NCBI GenBank assembly: GCA_963971225.1 | Contig: OZ020269.1 | Coordinates: forward strand, 23,142,084 to 23,206,083 | DNA length: 64,000 nucleotides | Direction of reading: 5' to 3' | Source of the DNA: Melieria omissa | Taxonomy: Eukaryota > Arthropoda > Insecta > Diptera > Ulidiidae | In this document: in pieces, positions 9,690 to 18,957 of the stretch | How positions within the stretch are numbered: position 1 is the stretch's first letter | How the letters are laid out: the number at the start of each line of letters is the position of its first letter | The notes under the pieces: model-generated | Databases searched by the model: none | The model's input: only the letters and a program-made list of their open reading frames with translations | What the model was told of the DNA's origin: nothing | Made by a program: the position numbers and the translations under genes

Positions 9690-11860
9690 TACAAACGAAT
9701 GTCTAGATGTTTAAATGAATAAACGAACGAAGCGAAGTGGACAATGGAACCTACGAATGTGACAAGTAGCTGAAACGATAGTTGTAAATACATATTATTT
9801 ACTTATAGCATAAAGGAACCGATCAATCGATCAAACTGACGAGTGGTGAAATAAACAAAAGAATTAGTGAAGAAATTTAAAAGTGGTTAAATGGATAGAA
9901 CGCAGACAAACGACCAAACAGATGGATTAATGGAGGGAGGGACTAGTAGATAAACCGATAAAAAAATAATATAAAAATCTCTTAGCTTAGATCTCTCGGG
10001 ATCTAAGGGCAGATATGCTGATGAAAGGATGGACAAGTTCACTGGGACAGGTGACAAACTAGCAAACGGACAGAAAGATGAACTGTTAGAAGATGGGTAT
10101 AACCTATCATATTGACGAACAGCCAAAAGGATGAACAGATGGAAGGGTGAATAAATTGAACAGTGGATGAACTAATGGATGGAGCGAATATGGATAGGAT
10201 GTTAAAAAGATGGATGACAAACTAGCAAACGTACAGATAAATGAACTGTTAGAAGATGAAGCAACCGTTAAAATTAACGAACAGTGAAAAAGATGAACAG
10301 ATGGACAGATGCATAAATTGAAAAGTGGATGAATTAATGGATAGAGCGAATATGGACAAATATGCTGATGAAAGGATGGAAAAGTTGACTGGAAGGGCAA
10401 CAAACGGACAGAAAGATGAACTGTTAGAAGATGGGAATAACCTATCATATTGACGAACAGTCAAAAGGATGAACAGAAGGACGGGTGAATTAATTTAAAA
10501 GTGGATGAATTAATGGACGGAGTGAATATGGGCAGATATGCTGATAAAAAGATTAATGACAAACTAGCAAACAGACAGAAATATAAACTGTTAGAAAATG
10601 GTAAGGGAGAGGGCTGGGTTGTGAACCAGGCTGGGGTGTGAACCATTGCCGTTTTTTCTTTCCCTAATTGACATATCGCCAATCTTTCAACTGTCAATTT
10701 TGTCTTATGATATGACTCTGCTTTTGTGGTTACACCGAAGTACAAACACGTATTGCTTGTGGCAGCAATCGAGTTTGAAAGACATCGTGTTTGAAAATCG
10801 ACTGCGAAAACTTGTTGGCTTTTTTTTAAGTGCTATCTTAGTGACTGAGCTTATTGCAAAAAGTCTGTGTAATACATGTTTATTTAGTGTTATGATTCTA
10901 TTTTACGATGCAATATTTGTTTATGTCGAATTATGATTGGAAGTGTCGTTTATTTTAAAGTTTCCAAAATGGCATCGTGGTTGGGCTGTGAACCACTGAG
11001 GTGGCTGGGTTATGAACCACCTGTTTTTCGTACTACATTTGTTCTAACACTGTCAAATATGGACGGATACATAAAAATAAAGTCATTTTATATAATTTCA
11101 CTCGATTTCGTTGTGTTCACTTGAAGTGAGCCAATACGAGAACACGTTCGTATTTCACATGCAAACATTCCGACACAGATTAGGATGAAAATTTAAAAAA
11201 TTGAGCAGTTTCATTCATTGCGATTTTTTGGCCTAAGAAGCGTCATTATAACTTTTTTTCACCTCTTGAGGCTTCCTGATTAAATAAATTCTCAATTTAC
11301 TTAAAAATTATGGGTGTTTTCTTCGTATTTTCCGACTTTAATAGGGATTTTCCAGATGGTTCACAACCCAGCCACTTTTTTGAAAAAGCGAAAAATCACG
11401 TTCTCAGAAAATTGGACGTAGAGAGTTAAATTTCAATCAAAACGGTAATCTGTCTTCATAACAAAGTTGCGTTATATATTCACCTTTCCAACGGTATCTT
11501 CGATTTTTCGATATCTTTATTCTGTGAAAAGTTAGAGCCAAAAAACAAAACCCGGTTCACACCCCAGCCCTCTCCCTTACAACCGGTAAAATTGACGAAC
11601 AGTCAAAAGAATGAACAGATGGACGGATGAAGAAATTAAAAAGCGGATAAATTAATGTAACGCAGATCAACGATCAAAGAGAAAAAATGGACTGAGAAGT
11701 TAGCAGTTGACTTAATAAACCAATATAAGAAATTTTTAGGAACTTCGAGGACTCAAGGGCTGATTAAAGGATGGAGAAGTGGATGAGACGTTCACTAGAA
11801 CAAGTAATAAACTGGCAAATGGTCAAAGGTATAAACTGATAAAGGATGGAGAGCAATGAA
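9690..11860 (+). repeat. Satellite-like tandem array, unit about 170 bp, interrupted by a transposon
   Basis: AACTGTTAGAAGATG recurs near 10080, 10247, 10420 and 10587 (the last with one change), each after ACAGAAAGATG-like sequence and before ..AACAGTCAAAAGGATGAACA. Units 1 and 3 share GGGTATAACCTATCATATTG or a near-identical version, while units 2 and 4 share AACCGKTAAAATT, so the real period may be a dimer of about 340 bp. Edges (9690-10000 and 11640-11860) are more diverged. The array resumes at 11580 after the insertion. Confidence 0.75.
10604..11577. mobile_element. 974-bp TA-flanked element with internally repeated end motif
   Basis: TA at 10602-10603 and 11578-11579. The ends AGGGAGAGGGCTGGGTTGTG (left) and AGGGAGAGGGCTGGGGTGTG (right, read in reverse) differ at one base in 20 and stay similar to about 26 bp. 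The core GGCTGGGTTRTGAACCA recurs inside: twice at the left end, twice near 10983-11020 and once inverted near 11353-11374. Removing the element and one TA restores a satellite unit of exactly the expected length. No transposase is recognisable, so it looks non-autonomous. Confidence 0.8.
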
Positions 11861-12915
11861 AACTCCAACAAAGCTGAAGAAAGAACTAAAACTACAGTTC
11901 TAATCATAATAAATAATATACTGAAATTTGTAAATTTGTGAATCTTTTTACAACTAAACAACATTTCAATAATTATTTCACCAGTTTAACTGATATGTTT
12001 GAAAACGTATGTTAAATTACGATTGGTCACTGCCAATACAAATGTCAAATCAAATACAAATCCCACCATTCAAAATGATAAACAGTGATAAATTTTTGAA
12101 GAAACAAAAAAAGACTAGAACAGCAACAAATTGCAGTACTTGTAATATTAATGCCCATAGATTACACCAAATGTGTGGTAGCGGCAAGAGTGCATAAGTA
12201 TGAAAAACCGTTACGTTAGTGATAAGAGACGAAGAAAAAATGCCGGTAAAGCGGCCTAAGTTCGGCAAAGACGAATATCAAAAAACGCTACCAAAATGTA
12301 AATTGGCAGATTTAAGCAAAAATGAAGTTGAGAAAACTGTTGATATCTCTTTCTTTTAGACTTGAATCTTTAGATCTAACTCGAGCAAAATGTTTACCTG
12401 AAGCATTTCGAAAACTGAAATTGTGATTAGTAGGTACATAGTTATTATATCGTATTTAGTATTTATAAAGACTTCTTTATCATTAGTCATTTTAATAACG
12501 CTTTGTGATTTCGACTATCATAGTTAGGCCTATTGAGGTGTTCCACCATCAGCCCTGCTCTCAGTTACGTGGCACGCGCACCGATTGGACAGAACTCGGT
12601 CATCTTATCGCCACTGTTGGGTGACGGACAACTATCGACGTTTACCGCTTTGTGCAATGATAATAACAACAACACAGTATGATTAGCGCGTAGCTACCAA
12701 AATCACAGCGATTGTCTAACAATTGACAGTGGCAGTCGTAGTGACAGTGACACCTACCTGCTTCCAGCCACAGCCAGTTCCCTTAAAACACTTGGCGCGT
12801 GAAGACCGCGCACCACTTCAGATCGCTGCACAAATTGATAATATTTCAGTATTAGTTAATTTTTGTTGCTGTCCATAATTCGCCATTAGTGGGTTTTTGT
12901 TTAGTAGGTAGTAAC

Positions 12916-14574
12916 ATGAGCGGCAGACAATTGACTTGGGGTCTTTCGGGGTTGTTGGTAATTGTGATCGCGGCCATCACATACAACCGGGTCGAGAATG
13001 CGCTGTACCGCGCTGAAAGACCCGCATTGAATCTGAGCCAATGGTGGGGCGACGGACCTGCGCCCGAAGACTGGATTGCCTATGTGCGCAATTCGTCAGA
13101 GGTGATTGGCAACAAGCTCGCATATCCGGATTCGGTAAGCTGCCACTTCAACGCCTGGCAGCACGTTTCAATTAAAACCGATTTTTTTCGCTTTCAGACC
13201 ATTGACGATCTGCGCGCGCAGCTCAATCGCACTTTGCGCCTCACGTCGCCGTTGGAGGGCGTCAACTTTGAGTATGGTTTCAATACGCAGGAGCTCAGGC
13301 GCATTCTCAAATACTGGCGCGATGATTATTTGCCGCGTTGGCGCGAGCGTGAAGTGTTCCTCTGGCAGTTTAATCACTTCACCACCGACATACAGGGGTA
13401 CATTGCATTGATTTGCCATTATGTTGTTTTTGCATTCATATCGTAAGCCGCTTATCGCGCGCCTCACTGACTGACACTGACACTGTTGGCTTTTGCTCGC
13501 TCCGCAGGCTGCGTATGCACTTTCTGCATCTGATGGTCTACGACGAGAACAAGGCGGGCAAGCACCACTACCCGGTGCTGCTGCTGCACGGCTGGCCCAG
13601 CTCGGTGCGCGAGTTCTACCCGCTCATACACGAGCTGCACCAGACGCACCCCAGCCCGTCGAACAAGTACATTTTCAACGTGATTGCGCCCAGTCTGCCG
13701 GGCTATGCGTGGTCGCAGGTGAGACGCAACGACGAGTGAATTCTGTGGCTAATGTTTGCCAACATTACAGGGCACTTCGAAAAAGGGTCTGGGTCCAGCG
13801 CAAATCGCTGTCATCATGCGCAACCTGATGCTGCGTCTGGGCTATACGAAGTTCTTCATACACGGCGGCGACTGGGGCTCAGTGATTGGTTCGCACATTG
13901 CTACGCTGTTTCCCGAAAATGTGCTCGGCTATCACTCAACCATGTGCACCGTGATGACATCGAGAGCAATCTTCAAGGGCATCTTTCGCAATATGCTGCC
14001 AACGGTTTTCGGCTATAACATCTTCGAGAAGTATTTGTTCCCCAAGTGGCACCAGCTGCCCGTGCTGCTACAAGAGAGCGGCTACTTTCATCTGCAGGCC
14101 ACCAAGCCGGACACCATTGGCGCAGCGCTAACCGACAATCCCGTGGGACTGGCCGCCTACATACTGGAGAAATGGTCCACCTGGACCAGCTCGGACTTTC
14201 TCAATCAGTCCCACGGTGGACTGACCAAGGCTTACAAACTGGACGCGCTGCTGGATAACGTGATGATTTACTATCTAACCAACTCGATAACCACCTCGGT
14301 GCGCCTGTACGCCGAAGCCTACAGCAGGGAACACCGAGCGCTGCAGCTGGACCGTGTGCCCACCGCAGTGCCCACCGGCTGCACACGCTTCAAGCACGAA
14401 CTCATACACTTCTCGGACGCACAGCTGCAGTACAAGTATCGCAATCTGATCTACAGCAAATTCTATAGCAAAGGCGGTCACTTTATAGCGTTGGAATGGC
14501 CCAAAGTGCTGCATCATGATTTTATCGAATTTGTCAAGAAAGTGGAGGAGTATAGCAACCTGCCACAATTTTAG
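12916..14574 (+). CDS. Jheh: Juvenile hormone epoxide hydrolase, copy 2 (complete)
   Basis: Four coding exons (12916-13134, 13198-13397, 13508-13718, 13771-14574) give 477 aa, the usual length for insect Jheh. The ATG at 12916 is chosen because it is followed at once by an N-terminal membrane anchor (about residues 7-24), as in family members that sit on the ER facing the cytosol. The EHN domain follows (NLSQWWGDG, then the LEGVNFEYGF region), then HGWP at 167-170 (oxyanion hole), the nucleophile Asp244 in GGDWGS, and His447 in GGHF. Introns are 52-110 bp. It is a tandem duplicate of the upstream copy, same strand and same exon phases, so the pair probably arose by unequal crossing-over; Drosophila carries three copies. 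Juvenile hormone breakdown is the expected role, but general xenobiotic epoxide hydrolysis cannot be excluded. Confidence 0.94.
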
Positions 14575-15846
14575 AGCAGGCAATTTTTATATGAAAATAA
14601 ATAAATTATTTTATGTAATTACACCGTACAACAGCATTTCTGCAACAATGTAACGACCGCATATTTCCGAAAGAGGACATCGTACTGATCATTTTTGCCA
14701 AACAAAGTAATAGTCCAGCACGTCTGAGTTTTTTGTAATTTGTACATAAAGGTTAAGGCTCCCTATGGACTTTTACACAGAAAGGATAAAAACTTGAAGA
14801 ACTAGAGCTTTGATGTCTAAGACAAAGTTGTTTGCATTAAAAGTGTGAATATTTTTTGTGTACACACGAACCCCCTCTGCCTTTCCTTTTTCATGTTTTT
14901 CGGAAACATTTTTCATAAAAAGCTTTTATTCAGTAAAATATTGAAAAAAACTATATTGTCTTTTGAGAAAATATTCCTAATTAAAAAATATGGGGGGTTT
15001 TCAAACTACTCAGTTTTGGCTTAATTCTGGCGTTCAAGTTAATTTCTGAGCTTTGATGTATTCAGAGACCTATAGTAGAATTTTATGGCTAATATTTTTG
15101 TGGTACATTTTATCTTTAAAAAGGCCCGTTTTACAGGATATTTTTGGCATTTTAGAAAAAAAGGGTCAAATTGACCCATAAAAATAGGAGCTACAGGGTT
15201 AAAATGCTCCACAAAAATATCCCTCGTAGTGTTTTACACCAAGTTGCTGAACACATCATATAACTAAAATGTGATGTTACATGGTTTTCGTATACCGATT
15301 CACCAAAAGATTGCGCGAAAAGGGGAAAACTTTGGCCCCCTAAAAAAAATCAGACGTAAACTTTTAAAACGCCGATACACGTATCTTTTTTTTTGGTCCC
15401 CTCTAACAGAATCCGTTGTCAGAACCTTGTTAAAAAATTGATTTTGTTGTGCAGTGTTATTGGTTGATTTTTTACGATTTGATGCGCGAACATAACAGAG
15501 AAGAGAATCTATGACAGAACAACTGAGCCTGGAATGCTAATCTTATTTTGTAACTGCATTAAAAGACGTTCGCGTGTTTAGTTGAATCGACTTATGTTAG
15601 TATTCTAGGGTTAATGAAAAGAACGGAAGTGTAAAAGTCGAACTAATGAATATTTTTATCATCATTCTTGTTGGTCTTTTTCTTGAGCACTCTTTGCTCT
15701 TTCTCTTTAAATACCGTTAAGTCAGTGCCGCAATTTCCGCAATTTGGAGCAACCAATAACTTTTTTGTGCAACTGCAATTGGTGTTAAAAACTAAAATTA
15801 AAAAACCAAAAATTTAGATTCTATATTCAAATAAAAATTTCTAATA
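14575..15846. other. Intergenic spacer between Jheh copy 2 and the EB1-like gene
   Basis: 1.27 kb, AT-rich. I see no gene and no clean transposon ends. The stretch 15640-15846 directly upstream of the EB1-like ATG should hold its promoter and 5' UTR, but no motif stands out. Confidence 0.5.
14596..14601 (+). terminator. Poly(A) signal, Jheh copy 2
   Basis: AATAAA only 22 nt past the TAG stop, in an overlapping pair of such hexamers; the 3' UTR would be very short. Confidence 0.6.
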
Positions 15847-17015
15847 ATGCCAGACGTCAAAGTGCCCGTTTCCTTGACCAACTCCACTGTGGAGAAAATG
15901 TCACGTCACGAAATGCTCGAATGGGTTAACTCAACTGTGCATGGACAATATAAGAAAATCGAGGAACTGTGCTCAGGTAAGCGGCGCTCACCTCCCTCCA
16001 TTAACCTAACCTAACCTAACCTTATGTCAACCATTCATCAGGCATTGCCTACTGCCAAATGATGGAGCTGCTCTTTCCGCATAGCGTCAGCATGAAGAAG
16101 GTGAAAATGACCGCCAAGTTTGAACACGAACATGTGCACAACCTGAAGCTTTTTCAAGCGGCCTTTGCGCGCATTAACTACGACAAGTCTGTGCCCATTG
16201 AACGTCTCATCAAGGGACGCTTTCAGGACAATTTTGAGTTTTTGCAATGGTTTAAGAAGTTCTTTGATGTGCACGCAGCCGGCAAAGAGAATATGAAGCT
16301 GCCCGAGGCGCTGGCTGCCGCGGAGAAAAATGCACCACGGCCCGTACGCAAACCAGCACAACCGCTAGAACCCAAAACAAACAACAACAACAACAACGAT
16401 AAGACAACCGCTAGTGCTAAGCACACGCTGACCACACCAAAGCAGCAGTGCTCGGCGCAGACTCAGCTGGAGCACTCGGTTTCGCCCACTAGTCTGCATG
16501 TGCTGCAGGAGACTCATGATCTGCTCGTGCAACAGGTTGGTGAATTTAATTTTTACTTTCAATTAAACTTTTTATTTTTGCATTGAAAATGTCCTTGCAG
16601 ACACAGGCAATGCAGCATGAGCGCGGCTACTACTACAAGAAACTCATTGATATCGAAGCGCTGTGAGTATAAAAACATACAAAAAATATAGACCAGTAAA
16701 GTCACATATGGATTGCATATATTTTGTAGGGCAAATTTCCTAGACTACTTACAGATAAACAAGATTTCTACTTACAGATAAACCATTTTGAAAGTGCTTT
16801 TCTTATCGCAAATAAATAGTTAACCCCCAACATCTGTTAATTTGAAAAAGCCTAATCCTATTCTCTACGTATTCTATTGCAGCTTAAAGGAGTCGATTGA
16901 GAAGCAGGTGCACACCGACTGGTGTAAAAATGCGTTGACCGTACTCTACGCCACCGATGACACGGTTTCGTGTAATGACTCTGCCGATCTGGGTTTGGAA
17001 ACAGCAGAATTGTGA
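15847..17015 (+). CDS. EB1-like microtubule plus-end protein (divergent paralogue)
   Basis: Four exons (15847-15976, 16042-16535, 16601-16662, 16883-17015) give 272 aa. The calponin-homology domain (about residues 10-115) is clearly that of the EB1/MAPRE family: SRHEMLEWVN, YCQMMELLFP and FQDNFEFLQWFKKFFD are all there. This domain binds the growing microtubule end. A low-complexity linker with an Asn run follows, then a short coiled-coil EB-homology segment (LKESIEKQVHTDW). The canonical acidic EEY/F tail that binds CAP-Gly proteins is absent; the protein ends ETAEL. With its sequence divergence this points to one of the fast-evolving EB1 paralogues of flies rather than to the housekeeping Eb1. 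Intron 1 (65 bp) contains a run of CCTAA repeats. AATAAA at 17226-17231 lies 15 bp from the stop codon of the convergent neighbour. Confidence 0.85.
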
Positions 17016-17225
17016 AATAATAGTCTTGAAATTCAGTTCAATATGTCTCGTTATTTATTTTTCCATAGAACTAGACTAAATTTACGTATAGTTTCAATCT
17101 GTTTGACTGTTATATTTTGAATATCGCAAGCTTCATTTAATTTGCCTTTCACTATTATTTATGTTATTTCGCATTATTTTAGTTTTTAAGCGTTTGAGTT
17201 CAATATTTGTATAATGGTAAATTCC

Positions 17226-17231
17226 AATAAA
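17226..17231 (+). terminator. Poly(A) signal, EB1-like gene
   Basis: AATAAA 211 nt past the stop of the EB1-like gene. Cleavage 15-25 nt later would fall in or beside the stop codon of the convergent CCDC130 gene at 17246-17248. Confidence 0.55.
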
Positions 17232-17245
17232 ATTGTATGATGTTT

Positions 17246-18436
17246 TTAATCGCTTTCGGAGCTTGAATTTGAGCTCGCATAATCACAGACGAGCGCCAAG
17301 CTCTGCGGTAAACTGATTAGCGTTCCAGACGTTGCTGCACTTGGTGCTGTTGGCTCCTTAGTCTGGGCCAGCTTAGTATTGCTTGCTTTTTCACATTCTT
17401 CTGCTTTTTCACATTCTTCTGCTCTATTAGTGCACTCTTCAAGCTGTTCCTCATCAGTTTGCTTGCTGCCGTCTACCAATTCATCCTTTTCGGCATTGTT
17501 GTTTGTAGCGGACTTCTTTTTGATGCCCAAATCCGTATATTGCAGCTGAGTGTTAAGCACTTTTTGTCGCTTAAGGCCACCAAATGTGGTTTTCGTGGCG
17601 CCCGGCAAGGCCGGCCGCATTAGTATGTCCAGTCGCTTTTCTGCTTCGTTTTCCTGGGCCGATTTACTTTGCAACAGCAACAGCGCAGCCATCTGTTTGT
17701 CCTGAACGCTCTCTGGTAGCAGCGCAATGTCCAGACTGCTGCGTGCCAGCAAATGGTCATCCAGCTCTTTCTGTGCTTTTAGCTCTTTTTTCTTGACCTA
17801 ACAAAACGACAATTAGTAATCTTAATAAACTGAAAAGTATTTAATTGTAAAAGCAACTCATACTCGAAATCCTGCTCTCAGTCGACAGTTGGCCTCGTAA
17901 CAGTCATCCCAAACGCTTTTGTTGCGATCGACCAGTTTCTCCAGCACCGGTTTAGCATCCTCGCCCGCCTTGGCATCCTTCGCCTGATGCTCCAGCTTGT
18001 ACATGGCATCATCGAACAAACGCTTCTGCACCTCCTTTGTCTCGGGCACCACCTGTTCATTTTGCAATGGATCCCAACGATTTTCCTGTCGCCGCGCACC
18101 AGACAAAATCACATAGTCCAGATTGCCCGGATCCGTTTGTATTTCAAAGTGATTGTCGCAGAGGTGACACTTCATGCGGAACTTGTAAATGGGCGTAGAG
18201 TAGTACATGCCCACTTTTGTTTTCTCTGCATTGTAGCGCACACCCATGCCAATGTGATTCTTGCAGCCATCACACCAGATATTGTAGGGCATCTCAAAGC
18301 GGATGATAATGATGCCCAGGTGGATCTTGCGGGCACGCTCGCGCAACGCGTGCGTGCCGCGGAACTTATTGAGGCCGCCCTTCTTCGGATCATAGTCGGG
18401 CGGATAGTATTTGTTTTGGCCTTTGCGCTCACCCAT
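17246..18436 (-). CDS. CCDC130: CCDC130 / YJU2B-type splicing-associated protein
   Basis: Two exons on the minus strand, 18436-17864 and 17797-17246, joined by a 66-bp GT-AG intron in phase 0; 374 aa. The start MGERKGQNKYYPPDYDP and the block around residues 30-110 are strongly conserved in the CWC16/YJU2 family. Two Cys pairs, C55-x2-C58 and C90-x2-C93, form the expected zinc site. Family members join the spliceosome around the first catalytic step; CCDC130 is the less studied of the two eukaryotic paralogues. The second exon is Lys/Glu-rich, with a CEKAEECEKA duplication near residue 320, and ends in a Ser/acidic tail (SSNSSSESD). The gene is divergent from MetRS (521 bp between ATGs) and convergent with the EB1-like gene. 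Confidence 0.9.
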
Positions 18437-18957
18437 TTCAGAATTCTGAACTTGTTACAACTTGTTAAAATGTTATTTTTACAATATTTACACAAGAAAT
18501 GAAGAGCACGCAATTTCTTACTGTTTGTGTCGGCTTTTTATAAACAGAATCAGCTGATTTTGCTAATTACAGCAAACAGTGCTGCCAAGTTTTTGAATGG
18601 GACTGCAGCTAAAGGAATTTCTGCTGGATTATCTCAATGTGGCTGATTTTACCCTGTATTTAAATTTCTTTTTTCAAACCCTTCGCTGCAAAATGTAAAT
18701 CTTAAGCAATACTCAAAATATTTTATACAAATTAGTGCATTGCATGCACTTAATTCTTCATTCCACAACCAATTTCACTCAGAGCACTTGAAGCCCAGCA
18801 GGTGCATATAAATGCAACTTTGCGCATGGGTCACACCTGTCAAAGTCGTGGCAAATAGCTACTAATTGGATTCTGACAGGCCAAAGTTGAACGCGTGCTC
18901 TCGTGTGGTTTGTGGCAAATTATTTTAGTTTATAGCAGAAAAGAATAAATAGTTAAC
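18437..18957. promoter_or_regulatory. Shared divergent promoter region of CCDC130 (-) and MetRS (+)
   Basis: The only space between two head-to-head housekeeping genes. It contains a perfect palindrome AATCAGCTGATT at 18548-18559, which resembles the E-box-type core promoter element of fly housekeeping genes (core CAGCTG), and GGGTCACACCTG near 18828, which resembles the GGTCACACT element found in TATA-less fly promoters. No clear TATA box is placed for either gene. The start sites are inferred from position only. Confidence 0.45.

Larger units (their letters stand above)
8535..12915. other. Intergenic region between the two Jheh genes
   Basis: 4.4 kb with a SINE (8744-9001), a hAT-type MITE (9558-9680), a satellite-like array (about 9690-11860) interrupted by a TA-flanked element (10604-11577), and about 1 kb of unrecognised sequence before Jheh copy 2. 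The part from 12540 to 12915 is less AT-rich and is the likely promoter and 5' UTR of copy 2; no TATA box can be placed with confidence. Confidence 0.65.

Noticed and set aside
10107..10745. Several minus-strand frames of 70-113 codons
   Set aside because: They are periodic translations of the satellite-like array with repeated SSFCPFASLS-like strings, not genes.
17987..18502. 171-codon open frame on the plus strand
   Set aside because: Antisense to the CCDC130 first exon.
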